DNA of 64,000 nt from Corynebacterium aquatimens (GCF_030408395.1 NZ_CP046980.1:1240001-1304000), one strand, 5' to 3'; numbered from the stretch's first letter, positions 1 through 9,237 are shown. Program-made: numbers and translations. The notes: generated from the sequence alone by a model not told the origin.

Positions 1-380
1 ACACCGGGATGATCGGGCTTGACGGCACGAAAATGTCGAAGTCCTTAGGCAACCTCGTTTTCGTCCACAAGCTCTTGGACGCGGGCTATGCGCCGAGCGC
101 CATTCGCCTGGCGGTTTTCGACGGCCACTACCGCACCGACCGCGACTTCTCTTACGCGCTCATTGACCACGCCGTTACTCGCCTTGACCGCTGGCGTGAG
201 AACCTTGCGCGGGAAATTTCGCGCGATGAGGCCGAAGGGATCGTCGATACGCTGCGTGCGTCGCTCGCCGATGACTTGGACACGAAGAGGGCACTCGCGC
301 TTATCGACGATGCCCCAGGCGACCACTCCGGCATGATCGCGACGGCACTCGATGGGCTTCTCGGCGTGCGAATTGACTAA
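1..380 (+). CDS. mshC: Mycothiol ligase MshC, C-terminal part (5' end outside window)
   Basis: MshC joins cysteine to GlcN-inositol with ATP in the cytoplasm, the penultimate step of mycothiol synthesis. The frame is open to the window edge and reads TGMIGLDGTKMSKSLGN. The KMSKS signature of class I aminoacyl-tRNA synthetase folds, which stabilises the adenylate, is encoded at 30-44. A helical anticodon-binding-like tail follows to the TAA at 378-380. MshC is a CysRS paralogue, so CysRS is the alternative. The short C-terminal tail after KMSKS and the neighbourhood (HAD phosphatase, hisE, hisG; mshC is also near these genes in mycobacteria) favour MshC. At least 120 residues are visible, and the HIGH motif and zinc site lie outside the window. 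Confidence 0.9.
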   Translation, partial: TGMIGLDGTKMSKSLGNLVFVHKLLDAGYAPSAIRLAVFDGHYRTDRDFSYALIDHAVTRLDRWRENLAREISRDEAEGIVDTLRASLADDLDTKRALALIDDAPGDHSGMIATALDGLLGVRID

Positions 381-392
381 ACCTAGGCCACA

Positions 393-782
393 ATGGCGTC
401 CATGACCATCCGCGATGAGTTTCAAGCAGATGTCGATGAATTCATCGACGACCTGACCACTTTTGCAACTGGCTCGTACCTGCAAGAAAGCGATAAGGAC
501 CTATGGGAGGAACCGTTTGACCCCGCGGTTCTGCCCGATCTGAAAAAGCTCATCGAGATGTTCCTCGATGCCCTTGACTTCATCGAGGACGACCCGGATT
601 CGGAACGACTGAACTCCGTTGTGGAACCGTTTTTTAACAACCTCAACGAATTCAACGCCCAGCACGCGGACGCAGTGTTAGAGCCGGAGGAGAAGGCTGA
701 CCTCCAGGATCTGGCTTACCGCGCAGCGGCATCGACCGGTGCGGATGATGAGGCGCTGAATAACCTTCCGGAGCTGGACTAA
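393..782 (+). CDS. Small acidic conserved hypothetical protein
   Basis: This is a 129-residue, strongly acidic, mostly helical cytoplasmic protein without signal peptide, membrane segment or cysteine. I do not recognise a named family. It starts 12 bp after mshC with ATG (MASMTIRDEF). A second ATG four codons in (MTIRDEF) is equally possible. Its stop (780-782) directly abuts the GTG start of the HAD gene at 783, so the two are very probably co-transcribed and may be translationally coupled. The high Asp/Glu content and regular hydrophobic spacing suggest a compact helical bundle, perhaps a partner of a neighbouring enzyme. That is inference only. Confidence 0.75.
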   Translation: MASMTIRDEFQADVDEFIDDLTTFATGSYLQESDKDLWEEPFDPAVLPDLKKLIEMFLDALDFIEDDPDSERLNSVVEPFFNNLNEFNAQHADAVLEPEEKADLQDLAYRAAASTGADDEALNNLPELD

Positions 783-1463
783 GTGGTTGTACGCCCTCAC
801 GCCGTCTTTTGGGACATGGACGGCACGATGCTGGACACCGAGCCGATCTGGGGCATTGCTACCTATGAGCTATCCGAGATGCTCGGCCGCAGGCTCACGC
901 CTGAGCTGCGCGAGTCCACGGTGGGCGGGAGTTTCACGAACACGCTGAATACCTGCGCGGAGTGGGCTGGCGTCGAGCTTCAAGACGGCGACTATGAGCG
1001 CTACAAGGCGTGGATGTACGAGCGCATGTTTGAGCTGCTCTCCGGCCCGTTGGAACCCAACCCGGGTGTGCGAGACCTCCTTGAATCTCTCAAGGCCGAA
1101 GACATGCCGATGTACGTCACCACGAACACCGAGCGCATCCTGGCCGACAAGTGCATAGACGCCGTTGGCCGCGAATTCTTCGTCGGTTCCGTTACTGGTG
1201 ATGAAGTCTCAAACCCCAAGCCGGACCCGGAAATGTACCTCACCGCCGCCGCCATGGCCGGGGAAGATCCCGCCGACTGCCTCGTTTTTGAAGACTCCTG
1301 GGCGGGCATGAGCGCTGCTGCTGCCGCAGGCTGCCGTGTGCTCGGCTTGGCGGAGAACGTCCCCGACGGAGTCGTGCGCTTCGACCCCAATCGATTCGTG
1401 GGAGCCACGGCCAGCGACGTTGCGTCCTGGTTTGCCGTCAATGACGCCGGCGGCACCGCGTGA
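783..1463 (+). CDS. HAD-superfamily phosphatase
   Basis: This 226-residue hydrolase belongs to the haloacid dehalogenase superfamily, subfamily IA, like beta-phosphoglucomutase or Gph-type phosphatases. Motif I, DMDGTMLDTE, begins at Asp11 (nucleophile) with Asp13 as acid/base. Motif II is the VTTNT stretch near residue 115. Motif III is the Lys of NPKPDPEMY, and motif IV is VFEDSWAG, which holds the Mg2+-binding acidic residues. A helical cap lies between motifs I and II. The start is GTG, immediately after the preceding stop. The gene lies upstream of hisE in the same direction. An unassigned HAD enzyme next to hisE/hisG is common in Corynebacterium. Its substrate cannot be read from sequence, and a histidinol-phosphate phosphatase role is possible but unsupported. 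Confidence 0.88.
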   Translation: MVVRPHAVFWDMDGTMLDTEPIWGIATYELSEMLGRRLTPELRESTVGGSFTNTLNTCAEWAGVELQDGDYERYKAWMYERMFELLSGPLEPNPGVRDLLESLKAEDMPMYVTTNTERILADKCIDAVGREFFVGSVTGDEVSNPKPDPEMYLTAAAMAGEDPADCLVFEDSWAGMSAAAAAGCRVLGLAENVPDGVVRFDPNRFVGATASDVASWFAVNDAGGTA

Positions 1464-1484
1464 GTCGAGCTAGAACGAATGCAT

Positions 1485-1490
1485 TAGAGT
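1485..1490 (+). promoter_or_regulatory. Candidate -10 box of leaderless hisE transcript
   Basis: The hexamer TAGAGT ends 7 nt before the hisE GTG at 1498, and there is no Shine-Dalgarno between them. This spacing places the transcription start on the start codon, as in leaderless actinobacterial mRNAs. No convincing -35 is visible. Confidence 0.5.
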
Positions 1491-1497
1491 AATCCGC

Positions 1498-1761
1498 GTG
1501 AAAAACTTCGATGAGCTGTTTGCCGAGTTGACAGAGAAAGCCCAGTCGCGCCCGGAAGGGTCCGGCACGGTTGCCGCCCTGGACAAAGGCCCGCACGCCA
1601 TCGGGAAGAAGATCATCGAGGAAGCCGGCGAAGTCTGGATCGCCGCTGAGTACCAGTCGGACGAGGAGCTCGCTGAGGAGATCAGCCAGTTGTTCTACTG
1701 GACGCAGGTCATGATGGTGGCCCGCGGCATCAGCCCCGATGATGTGTACAAGTACCTCTAG
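1498..1761 (+). CDS. hisE: Phosphoribosyl-ATP pyrophosphatase HisE
   Basis: HisE hydrolyses phosphoribosyl-ATP to phosphoribosyl-AMP and pyrophosphate, the second step of histidine synthesis. The 87-residue protein has the all-alpha MazG-like fold with metal-binding acidic motifs: IIEEAGEVW near residue 40 and [13 protein letters not shown] near residues 57-69. The length is normal for a stand-alone actinobacterial HisE, which is not fused to HisI. The start is GTG, giving MKNFDELF; no ribosome site precedes it, which fits a leaderless transcript. It lies 12 bp upstream of hisG. The hisE-hisG pair is a conserved corynebacterial and mycobacterial unit separated from the main his operon. Confidence 0.96.
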   Translation: MKNFDELFAELTEKAQSRPEGSGTVAALDKGPHAIGKKIIEEAGEVWIAAEYQSDEELAEEISQLFYWTQVMMVARGISPDDVYKYL

Positions 1762-1773
1762 GGAGAGCCCACA

Positions 1774-2619
1774 ATGATCAAAATTGCCGTCCCCAATAAA
1801 GGCTCCCTGTCGGAAGCAGCCATCCGGGTGTTGAAGGAAGCTGGCTACAAAGGCCGCGGCATCACCAAAGCCCTCAACATCGTCGATGAAGCAAACGGCG
1901 TGGAGTTCTTCTTCCTTCGCCCGAAGGACATTGCCATCTACGTCGCCGGCGGCCACCTGGACTTGGGCATCACCGGCCGCGACCTCGCCCGGGATTCCCG
2001 CGCAGATGTCGAAGAGGTCCTTGAGCTTGGCTTCGGCGGTTCCACCTTCCGCTTCGCAGCTCCAACGGAAGAAACCTGGACCGTCGACGATCTTGACGGC
2101 AAGCGCCTAGCCACGTCGTACCCGCACCTGGTGATTGATTACTTGGCTGAGCGCGGCATTACGGCAGACGTCATCCGCCTCGACGGTGCGGTTGAAATCG
2201 CCATCAAGCTCGGTGTCGCCGACGCGATCGCGGATGTGGTCTCCACCGGCGCAACCCTGCGCCAGCAAGGACTCGCCCCCTTTGGGGACCCGATCGTGAC
2301 AAGCGAAGCTGTCGTCGTTAAGCGTGCTGGGCGTGAGCTCACGGACGCCGATGAGGTCGTGCTCTCGCGCATCCGCGGTATTTTGAACGCGCACAACTAC
2401 CTCATGCTCGACTACAACATTTCTCGCGACAACCTCGACGCGGCGATCGCCATCACCCCGGGTCTGTCCAGCCCCACGCTTTCTCCGCTTTCCGACGACG
2501 GGTGGGTAGCCGTCCGCGCGATGGTTCCGCGCACTACCGCGAACCAAGTCATGGATGACCTCTCCGCTGTCGGCGCCGAAGCGATTTTGGCCTCTGAACT
2601 GCGTATCGCTCGCATTTAG
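1774..2619 (+). CDS. hisG: ATP phosphoribosyltransferase HisG (long form)
   Basis: HisG condenses ATP with PRPP and is the committed, histidine-inhibited step of histidine synthesis. The 281-residue length is that of the long homohexameric form. It has two periplasmic-binding-protein-like catalytic domains (starting MIKIAVPNKGSL; DLGITGRD near residue 67; PRPP-binding loop VSTGATLRQQGL near residues 156-167). A C-terminal ACT-like regulatory domain from about residue 210 ends in ASELRIARI. The long form needs no HisZ partner. The ATG has a GGGAGAG ribosome site 7 nt upstream. It follows hisE by 12 bp and precedes aspA by 18 bp, but aspA has its own promoter signal. Confidence 0.97.
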   Translation: MIKIAVPNKGSLSEAAIRVLKEAGYKGRGITKALNIVDEANGVEFFFLRPKDIAIYVAGGHLDLGITGRDLARDSRADVEEVLELGFGGSTFRFAAPTEETWTVDDLDGKRLATSYPHLVIDYLAERGITADVIRLDGAVEIAIKLGVADAIADVVSTGATLRQQGLAPFGDPIVTSEAVVVKRAGRELTDADEVVLSRIRGILNAHNYLMLDYNISRDNLDAAIAITPGLSSPTLSPLSDDGWVAVRAMVPRTTANQVMDDLSAVGAEAILASELRIARI

Positions 2620-2623
2620 GCTC

Positions 2624-2629
2624 TAAAAT
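2624..2629 (+). promoter_or_regulatory. Candidate -10 box of leaderless aspA transcript
   Basis: TAAAAT ends 8 nt before the aspA ATG at 2638. The intervening ATTCACGT has no ribosome-binding purine tract, so a leaderless aspA mRNA is likely. Confidence 0.5.
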
Positions 2630-2637
2630 ATTCACGT

Positions 2638-4056
2638 ATGTCTTACCGTATCGAAGAAGACCTGCTAGGCACCGTTGAAGTTCCAGACCACCTGTACTAC
2701 GGCGTGCACACCGTGCGCGCGATGGATAACTTTAGAATTTCCAACACAACGATTGGAGATTTCCCGGATTTCGTCCGCGGCATGGTGCAAGTCAAGAAAG
2801 CCACGGCGATGGCCAACCGTCGCCTGCACACGCTGCCGAAAGACAAGGCTGATGCGATCATCGTCGCGTGCGACCAGATTCTTTTCGACGGCAGGTGCAT
2901 GGACCAGTTCCCAACCGACGCCTTCCAGGGTGGCGCGGGAACGTCCGTGAACATGAACACGAATGAGGTCGTTGCCAACCTTGCGCTGGAGCACCTCGGC
3001 TTGGAAAAGGGCCGCTATGACGTGATCAACCCCAATGATGACGTGAACATGTCCCAATCCACGAACGACGCGTACCCGACTGGTTTCCACCTGGGCCTGT
3101 ACTACGCATTCCAGCGCCTGCTGGACGAATTAGACGAGCTGCAGAAGTCGTTCCGCGCGAAGGGCGACGAGTTCAACGACATCTTGAAGATGGGGCGCAC
3201 CCAGCTGCAAGACGCCGTGCCGATGACGCTTGGTGCGGAATTCACCGCGTTTGCCTCGAACCTTGCTGAAGAGCAGCGCATCCTCTCCGAAGCTGCCGAG
3301 AACCTACTCGAAGTCAACCTTGGCGCGACGGCAATCGGCACCGGCGTGAATACGCCGTCTGGTTACCGTGAGCAGGTCACCGCCGCCCTGCGTGAAGTAA
3401 CGGGACTGAACATCACGACGTCGCCGGACCTGATCGAAGCAACGTCGGACACCGGTAGCTACGTGATGGCCCACTCGGCGATCAAGCGCGGTGCCATGAA
3501 GCTGTCCAAGATCTGCAACGACCTGCGCCTGCTGTCCTCCGGTCCGCGCGCTGGACTCAATGAGATCAACTTGCCTGAGCGCCAGGCAGGATCGTCGATC
3601 ATGCCGGCCAAGGTCAACCCGGTCATCCCGGAGGTTGTCAACCAGGTCTGTTTCAAGGTTTTGGGCAACGACACCACCGTCTCCATGGCTGCGGAGGCTG
3701 GGCAGCTTCAGCTCAACGTCATGGAGCCGGTGATCGCTCAAAGCCTGTTTGAATCGATTAACCTCATGTGCAACGCCTCGGTCACCCTGCGCGAAAAGTG
3801 CGTCGACGGTATCACCGCAAACGCTGAAGTCTGCGAAGGCTACGTTGCGAACTCCATCGGCATCGTGACCTACCTCAACCCGTTCATCGGCCACCACAAC
3901 GGCGACATGATCGGCAAAGAGGCGGCAGCCACCGGCCGCGGTGTCCGCGAGCTCGTCCTTGAGCACGGGCTTCTCGACGAAGACATGCTCAACCAGGTCT
4001 TGAGCAAGGAAAACCTCATGCACCCGGAGTTCCGCGGGAAGCTCTACGTTGACTAA
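2638..4056 (+). CDS. aspA: Aspartate ammonia-lyase AspA
   Basis: AspA reversibly deaminates L-aspartate to fumarate and ammonia, linking amino-acid nitrogen to the TCA cycle. The 472-residue protein is full length for the fumarase/aspartase superfamily. Visible features are the N-terminal substrate loop ([10 protein letters not shown] near residue 102), [10 protein letters not shown] near 141, and the family signature [11 protein letters not shown] near residue 318, with the flexible catalytic loop around the Ser pair. Class II fumarase shares this fold. The [16 protein letters not shown] start and the aspartase-type TNEV loop favour aspartase. The following esterase gene overlaps it by 8 bp (TTG at 4049). 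Confidence 0.95.
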   Translation: MSYRIEEDLLGTVEVPDHLYYGVHTVRAMDNFRISNTTIGDFPDFVRGMVQVKKATAMANRRLHTLPKDKADAIIVACDQILFDGRCMDQFPTDAFQGGAGTSVNMNTNEVVANLALEHLGLEKGRYDVINPNDDVNMSQSTNDAYPTGFHLGLYYAFQRLLDELDELQKSFRAKGDEFNDILKMGRTQLQDAVPMTLGAEFTAFASNLAEEQRILSEAAENLLEVNLGATAIGTGVNTPSGYREQVTAALREVTGLNITTSPDLIEATSDTGSYVMAHSAIKRGAMKLSKICNDLRLLSSGPRAGLNEINLPERQAGSSIMPAKVNPVIPEVVNQVCFKVLGNDTTVSMAAEAGQLQLNVMEPVIAQSLFESINLMCNASVTLREKCVDGITANAEVCEGYVANSIGIVTYLNPFIGHHNGDMIGKEAAATGRGVRELVLEHGLLDEDMLNQVLSKENLMHPEFRGKLYVD

Positions 4057-5245
4057 CCCGCCGGCTGCCGCGCTGCGCACAGCTACGCACCTGAAGGATA
4101 GTTTGGCTAACGCCTCTGCGGAGGATCTGCGCGCGTTCGTCGCGCAGATTTCCCCAGGGTCGTACCCGTTCTGGGATAACGCGACCAATGACGTGACCTT
4201 TCTCCACTTTGTGCCCGGCGCCGAACCGGACGTTGGTGTGCACCTGTGGATCAACCGGGTCACAGACAAGGACCGCTTCGCAATCGGTGTCATGGAGAAC
4301 ATCGGCGGCGGGCTCTTCGCGTTGACGCTTAACCTTCCGCCGACACTGCGCGCCAGCTACGGCTTTACCGAGTTCGCTGGCCCAGTCCCACACAGCACTC
4401 CGCCGCCGACGCAGAAAGCGACGGGAATCGTCACGGGCTACTTCGCCCTCGGTGGCCCGCGCTCGGGCATGAGCATCATCGCGGGACCGCTTGCGCCCAC
4501 GGTCCCTGAACTCGCGGGGAGCTCGAACATTACCGAGCAGCCCGCACCCGCACCGTTCGCGCACAAACCGGTCTGGCTCCACCTGCCGGAACACCCCAGC
4601 GCATTAGTCGTGCTTTTCGACGGGGAGCGCTGGTTCCGCGACGTCGATCTGCCCGCGGCACTCGCGGGTGGTCCGGAGGTAGCCATCATCGGTATCGGCA
4701 ATGCGGATAGGGCGGACCGCCTATCCACCCTGGGCTGCGACGAGGATTTTATTCACTACATCTGTGGTGACTTCCTCGAATGGGTCTATACCCGCGCCCC
4801 AATGCTCCGTGGCCTTCCCCGCGTCATTGTGGGCCAGAGTCTCGGGGGCATCAGCGCGCTGTTCGCCCACCTGGTACACCCCAGTGCGTTTGATGCGGTG
4901 ATCGCGCAGTCGCCTTCGCTCTGGTTCGAACCGGGCAAGAACCTCACCCCGGCAAGCTTGGGTACCACCACCCGCGACTGGATTGCGCGGTACAGCGACA
5001 CCGTGAAACCCGTTACGGACGTACCCGTGTACCTCAGCGTCGGCGCGCAGGAACGCACCAGCGTCGCGCACGTCGCCCAGCTAGATCTGCAGTGGCGAGC
5101 ACGCGGCTGGGACACTCGGCTTCGCATCACCGATGGCGGCCACGACTACGCGTGGTGGTATGGGGACCTCCTGGCCCGTCTCATTGAACTGTTCGGGCAG
5201 TTTCCTTCGGCACCACGATCGGCCGCCCGGTCTCCGGATCGGTGA
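4049..5245 (+). CDS. Fes-like ferric siderophore esterase
   Basis: This is a 398-residue cytoplasmic alpha/beta hydrolase resembling enterochelin esterase Fes: an N-terminal beta-sandwich domain (about 1-140) followed by an esterase-D-type catalytic domain. The nucleophile elbow GQSLGG places the catalytic serine at 264. The conserved LFDGERW motif is near residue 190, and GGHDYAWW near the C-terminus supplies the histidine. Such enzymes hydrolyse the ester backbone of imported tri-catecholate ferric siderophores to free iron. The start is TTG overlapping the aspA stop, and no better start exists downstream without losing the N-domain. Its 3' end overlaps the convergent ABC-ATPase gene by 65 bp. 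Its position beside a ferric-chelate importer is the best functional clue. No signal peptide is present. Confidence 0.85.
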   Translation: MTNPPAAALRTATHLKDSLANASAEDLRAFVAQISPGSYPFWDNATNDVTFLHFVPGAEPDVGVHLWINRVTDKDRFAIGVMENIGGGLFALTLNLPPTLRASYGFTEFAGPVPHSTPPPTQKATGIVTGYFALGGPRSGMSIIAGPLAPTVPELAGSSNITEQPAPAPFAHKPVWLHLPEHPSALVVLFDGERWFRDVDLPAALAGGPEVAIIGIGNADRADRLSTLGCDEDFIHYICGDFLEWVYTRAPMLRGLPRVIVGQSLGGISALFAHLVHPSAFDAVIAQSPSLWFEPGKNLTPASLGTTTRDWIARYSDTVKPVTDVPVYLSVGAQERTSVAHVAQLDLQWRARGWDTRLRITDGGHDYAWWYGDLLARLIELFGQFPSAPRSAARSPDR

Positions 5246-5987
5246 TGATCGTGCATGCCAGGCCGTAGACGTGCTCAATCAGCTGCGGAGTCACCACATC
5301 GGCCACAGGTCCCTCGGCGACGATCTCGCCTTTCTTCATCACCAGAAGATGCGTGGCGTAGCGGAACGCGAGGGTTAAATCATGCAGCACTGCCACGACG
5401 GTGTGGCCGCTGCGCTGCATGTTGCGTGCCAGATCAAGCACCTCCACCTGGTGCGTGATGTCCAGGTATGTTGTGGGTTCGTCGAGAAGCACGATCGGCG
5501 TTTGCTGCGCTAACACGAGCGCGATCCACACGCGCTGGCGCTGGCCCCCGGACAGCTCGCTGACGAACCTTTCGGAGAGAGCGGCGACGCCGGCACGTGC
5601 CATCGCCTCCTCCACGGCTACCTCATCCCCATCGGACCACTGCCGGAGCAGCCCCTGGTATGGGTAGCGCCCGCGCGACACCAGATCCTTCACCGTGATG
5701 CCGTCGGGTGTCAAGGGGGACTGGGGGAGAAAGCTGAGCTGTCGGGCGACAGCCTTCGGCTTGATGCTGGTAATGGGTTGCTCATTGAGGAGGACCTCGC
5801 CGGCCAGCGGTGGGATGACTCGCGCGAGTGTTTTCAGCAGGGTTGATTTGCCACACGCGTTGGGGCCGACGATCACGGTGAATTCCCCGTTAGGGATGGC
5901 CACTTCGGCATGCTCAATAATGACGCGACTACCGTAACCGGCCCGAAGCCCGCGACCTTGCAGGCTGGCGGTGGCTTTCTGTCTCAT
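5181..5987 (-). CDS. Ferric-chelate ABC transporter ATPase (FepC type)
   Basis: This 268-residue ATP-binding subunit belongs to the iron-chelate/B12 importer class. Walker A GPNACGKST is at residues 41-49. The Q-loop region carries LSFLPQSPL, the ABC signature is LSGGQRQRVWIA, Walker B is IVLLDEPTT, and the H-loop is VVAVLHDLT. It is the last gene of the minus-strand iron cluster, and its ATG overlaps the preceding permease stop by 4 bp (5984-5987), implying translational coupling. It energises uptake by the two FecCD permeases next to it. The 3' end overlaps the convergent esterase gene. Length and motifs are complete, so the overlap is not a truncation artefact. Confidence 0.95.
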   Translation of the reverse strand: MRQKATASLQGRGLRAGYGSRVIIEHAEVAIPNGEFTVIVGPNACGKSTLLKTLARVIPPLAGEVLLNEQPITSIKPKAVARQLSFLPQSPLTPDGITVKDLVSRGRYPYQGLLRQWSDGDEVAVEEAMARAGVAALSERFVSELSGGQRQRVWIALVLAQQTPIVLLDEPTTYLDITHQVEVLDLARNMQRSGHTVVAVLHDLTLAFRYATHLLVMKKGEIVAEGPVADVVTPQLIEHVYGLACTIITDPETGRPIVVPKETARTVQ

Positions 5988-7015
5988 TTCTGCTTCCTTC
6001 CCATGTAGATGAGCAGCCCGATGAGGTAAAACCCGCCCATCACCCCGGTGACCACGCCCACGGGCAGCTGGGCGGGAGCAATGATGCGCTGGGCAACGAC
6101 GTCAGACACGAGGACGAGGAGTGCACCGACCAGTACCGAGGATCCGAAGCTGGTTACTGATTCACGCGCGAGAAACTTGGCGATCTGCGGTGCCGCAAGC
6201 GCCACGAAAGAGATTGGGCCCGCCGCCGCCACGGCAACGGCGGTGAGGATGACGCCGAGGGCGAGGAGTTGCGCGCGGCGGTGTGACACTGGAACCCCCA
6301 GCGATGTGGCGAGCTCGTCGCACGTCATCATGACAGCCATGGGCCGCGACAGGGCCACGCCGACCGGGATACTCACGGCAAGAACGGCACCAAGTGCTGC
6401 CACACTGTTCCAGCCGACAGCGTTAAATGACCCCGCGAGCCACAACTGTGACTGTTGCGCTCTATCCAGCGACGTGCGCACCACCAGCAAGCTGTTTACA
6501 CCCCGAAGGAAGAAGGAGACCCCCACTCCGATGAGCACGAAGCGAATACCGGTGACACCGCGGGAGCGAGAGAGCGAGTAAACGAGTGCACCGGTGACAA
6601 ACCCGCCGACCACCGCACCGAGGGAGACTCCAACCGGTGTCGCCTGGAAAATGATGATGGCGCTGACTGCTCCTGTCGCTGCCCCGGTGGTAAAGCCGGT
6701 GAGGTCGGGGCTTCCCAGCGGGTTCTTGGTGATGGACTGGAAAATCGCGCCGGACAGACCTAAAGCGGCGCCCACGAGCAGAGCCGCAAGAACACGGGGG
6801 GCACGCAAATCCTGGACGAAGTAGCGCGCCAGCGGATCCGCGTGCTCCCCGGTGATGGCGCGCACAACATCGCCCACACTCAGCGGGTAATCGCCGAGTG
6901 TCAACGCGAACAGACCGAACACCAGGCATGATCCGGCGGCAATAAGGTTGACCCAGAAAACACGGCGGGGGACCCTCACGTGGAAGCTGCCCGGTGTAAA
7001 GGAGTAGTGCCTCAT
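5984..7015 (-). CDS. FecCD-family iron-chelate permease (second)
   Basis: This 343-residue integral membrane protein is of the FecCD (BtuC) family, with about ten transmembrane helices. It carries the conserved central stretch TKNPLGSPDLTGFTTGA and the late GPISFVALAAPQIAKFL motif contacting the ATPase. The ATG at 7015 overlaps the stop of the upstream permease gene by 4 bp, and the downstream ATPase overlaps by another 4 bp. The N-terminus has a short cytoplasmic segment before helix 1. It forms the heterodimeric channel with the 7012-8010 product, importing a ferric chelate into the cytoplasm. Which chelate is not visible; siderophore is favoured over haem or cobalamin because of the Fes-like neighbour. 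Confidence 0.94.
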   Translation of the reverse strand: MRHYSFTPGSFHVRVPRRVFWVNLIAAGSCLVFGLFALTLGDYPLSVGDVVRAITGEHADPLARYFVQDLRAPRVLAALLVGAALGLSGAIFQSITKNPLGSPDLTGFTTGAATGAVSAIIIFQATPVGVSLGAVVGGFVTGALVYSLSRSRGVTGIRFVLIGVGVSFFLRGVNSLLVVRTSLDRAQQSQLWLAGSFNAVGWNSVAALGAVLAVSIPVGVALSRPMAVMMTCDELATSLGVPVSHRRAQLLALGVILTAVAVAAAGPISFVALAAPQIAKFLARESVTSFGSSVLVGALLVLVSDVVAQRIIAPAQLPVGVVTGVMGGFYLIGLLIYMGRKQK

Positions 7016-8010
7016 AGCGCCTCGATCCTGCGCTGCCGCGCGATGGCGATAAAGATGGGGGCTCCGATCATCGCGGTGATCACTCCCGTCGGGATCTCCT
7101 GTGGGTACACCACAACGCGCGCAAGGAGGTCGGCCCCGAGGAACACGGTGGGGGCGACGAGCGCTGAGACGGGAATGACCCAGCGCTGGTCCGGCCCGCA
7201 GAAAAAGCGCGCGATGTACGGGACCCCCAAACCGATGAACATGATGGGACCGACCGCCGCCGTCGCCGCTCCCGCCAGTAAGGTGAGCGCAACCATGACT
7301 ATCGTGCGCAACCTTGCGATGTTCACACCCAGGCCGCGGGCCGCTTCCTCGCCGAGTGCCATGGCGTTGAGTCCGGGTGCAGTGATGACAGCGAGTATGA
7401 GGCCCAGGGCGATGAACCCGATGACCGCGTACATCACGGGATACCCCCGATTCTCCACCGAGCCAGCGGCCCAGAAGCGGAACTCGTTGTAGACCTCTTT
7501 GTTGGAGAGGTTGACAAAGTCCACGAGCGAAGACACTGCCATGGAGATGGCCACGCCCGCCAGTGCGAGCTTTGCCGTGGAAGCATCCGCACGTACGCCA
7601 CCGCCGAGCACATACACCGCCACAGTGGCAATCGCCGCGCCGAGGAAAGCGAACCAGACGTACAGCCGGATGTCCGCCACACCGATGATGGCCACCGAGA
7701 GCACAACGCTTAACGACGCCCCAGCGTTGACACCGAGGAGGCCCGGCTCTGCCAGGGGGTTGCGAGTAAGGGCCTGCATGAGCGCTCCGGCCACACCTAG
7801 AGCGGAACCGACCAAGATCACCAGAATCGTGCGGGGGACGCGTTGGCCGTTAATGATGGTGGACTCGAAAGATCCGTCCGGAGCACGGAGAACCTCAATG
7901 ACGCGAGCCGGAGCGATCATGTTCGATCCAACGAGGAAAGAGGCGACGATGAAAAGTATTAGGGCGCACAAGCACGCCACGATGCCGGCGCCGCGTTTTG
8001 CGGAAAGCAC
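7012..8010 (-). CDS. FecCD-family iron-chelate permease (first)
   Basis: This 332-residue membrane permease is paired with the next gene. Its conserved TRNPLAEPGLLGVNAGAS motif (around residue 85) and GPIMFIGLGVPYIARF near residue 255 are typical of FepD-type subunits. The GTG start at 8010 is directly adjacent to the TAG stop of the surface-protein gene (8011-8013), so the junction has no spacer. About ten hydrophobic segments are present. Full length. It sits between the surface proteins and the second permease in one uninterrupted minus-strand operon. Confidence 0.94.
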   Translation of the reverse strand: MLSAKRGAGIVACLCALILFIVASFLVGSNMIAPARVIEVLRAPDGSFESTIINGQRVPRTILVILVGSALGVAGALMQALTRNPLAEPGLLGVNAGASLSVVLSVAIIGVADIRLYVWFAFLGAAIATVAVYVLGGGVRADASTAKLALAGVAISMAVSSLVDFVNLSNKEVYNEFRFWAAGSVENRGYPVMYAVIGFIALGLILAVITAPGLNAMALGEEAARGLGVNIARLRTIVMVALTLLAGAATAAVGPIMFIGLGVPYIARFFCGPDQRWVIPVSALVAPTVFLGADLLARVVVYPQEIPTGVITAMIGAPIFIAIARQRRIEAL

Positions 8011-9237
8011 CTACCGAGCCACCTCATAATCCTCGTCCATGTCCATGGGGGGCCAGCGGGTAGATCCGCCCGCCGAAACCAGTGGGGGACCGGATACCCA
8101 GGGCTCATCTTCAAACTCCACAACCTGGTGCTTCGGTCTGCGGTTCACCCATAAGTACGCTCCGATCGCAGAGAATCCAACGAGCAGGATGCTGCCGCTG
8201 ACCACGCCGCCAAGAAGCGGAAAAACAGGCTTATTTTGCGTGGTGTAATACTGACCCGTGTGCTCGTCGTACATCACGGTGTCGCCGTTGGGGCTTTGCG
8301 CAACGATTTGGTCGTCGCCGCCCGGGCCACCAGCATTGCCTGGCGCATCGGGAGCGCCGTTGCCACCACTCGTGCCGTTCCCATTCTGGGCACCGCGTCC
8401 TCCCGGGGCGTTTCCGCTGGCTGGGCCGCCGCTTGAGCCTCCCGCGCCGGCTGCTCCGGCGCCCCGGTTTCCCCCAGCTGCGCCCTGCGCGCCGGCAGGG
8501 CCAGCTGCCTGACCAGCACCGCCGCCACCGCGACGCACGACGACCATGCCCTGGCTATCAGCAGCGGCGGGTTTTGAACCACGGTTCGTGCCTCCGTTAC
8601 CAGTCTGCTGGTTCTGCCCAGCTGCCTGGCCAGCTTGCGCCCCCTGGCCCTGTAGGCCCCCATTCCCGGGCCTGCCCGCGTTATTCTGCCCACCACCGGA
8701 CTGCGCGGCGTTGCCGCCACCACCACCGGACTGCGCGGCGTTGCCGCCACCACCACCGGATCCACCACCAGACGCTCCAGGAACTGTGAAATCGGGGCTG
8801 CGGTGGGAGTATCCCAGTTGGCCACGATCACCGGGGAGATTCTCCGTGGCGAGGAACCGCAGCCAGTGGTTGCCCGGGGGCGTCGCGCAATCCAGCTGGA
8901 AGGAGCCAGTGGCCACACCACTCGTGTTGATCCTTGCCTCGGAGATCACGCCCGTTCCCTGGACGGTCTGGTCGTACTTCGACTGCATACCGTCATCGAC
9001 TTTGACGTACGCGATCTCGCCGGGTGGAAAGCCGCGTACCTCCCAGTTCACCGTTTCGCATGCTTTTACTTGGGAGGGCCACACTTTCGAGCTGGTGCCG
9101 GGTGTGTTGGGGGAGGCGCCACCCGGTGGGAGAGCACTCACCATAGGACTAGTCATCACTACTAGTCCGGTGACCGCAACTATGGAGCTAATTGTCCGCG
9201 CTGCATTCCCCGATGTGGCTTTTCTTCGCATCTTCAT
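8011..9237 (-). CDS. Membrane-anchored surface protein with Gly-rich stalk, iron cluster
   Basis: A 408-residue secreted protein. The signal peptide (about 1-37) ends in SALPPGG. A single beta-sandwich module (about 45-150) follows, containing KVDDG and GNHWLRFLATENLPGD. A roughly 170-residue Gly/Ala/Gln/Asn-rich stalk comes next, then a transmembrane helix starting near PLLGGVVSGSILL and an acidic cytoplasmic tail of about 40 residues. The module resembles one in the neighbouring 9234-11528 protein (KIDEG and GQHSLRFLTGTLKDGD), so the two are structurally related. Its ATG overlaps the upstream stop (ATGA, 9234-9237). There is no LPXTG sortase motif; anchoring is by the helix. I infer that it takes part in surface capture or relay of a ferric ligand because of operon membership. 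Its family name is unknown to me. Confidence 0.85.
   Translation of the reverse strand: MKMRRKATSGNAARTISSIVAVTGLVVMTSPMVSALPPGGASPNTPGTSSKVWPSQVKACETVNWEVRGFPPGEIAYVKVDDGMQSKYDQTVQGTGVISEARINTSGVATGSFQLDCATPPGNHWLRFLATENLPGDRGQLGYSHRSPDFTVPGASGGGSGGGGGNAAQSGGGGGNAAQSGGGQNNAGRPGNGGLQGQGAQAGQAAGQNQQTGNGGTNRGSKPAAADSQGMVVVRRGGGGAGQAAGPAGAQGAAGGNRGAGAAGAGGSSGGPASGNAPGGRGAQNGNGTSGGNGAPDAPGNAGGPGGDDQIVAQSPNGDTVMYDEHTGQYYTTQNKPVFPLLGGVVSGSILLVGFSAIGAYLWVNRRPKHQVVEFEDEPWVSGPPLVSAGGSTRWPPMDMDEDYEVAR
8701..8760 (-). repeat. Perfect 30-bp tandem duplication in Gly-rich stalk
   Basis: Two identical 30-bp units (8701-8730 and 8731-8760) encode successive GGGGNAAQS-type blocks in the stalk of the surface protein. 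Being in-frame and perfect, they are candidates for slippage-driven length variation of the stalk. Confidence 0.9.

Noticed and set aside
3304-4302. 332-codon minus-strand frame over aspA and the esterase gene
   Set aside because: It crosses two well-supported plus-strand genes and has no conserved motif.
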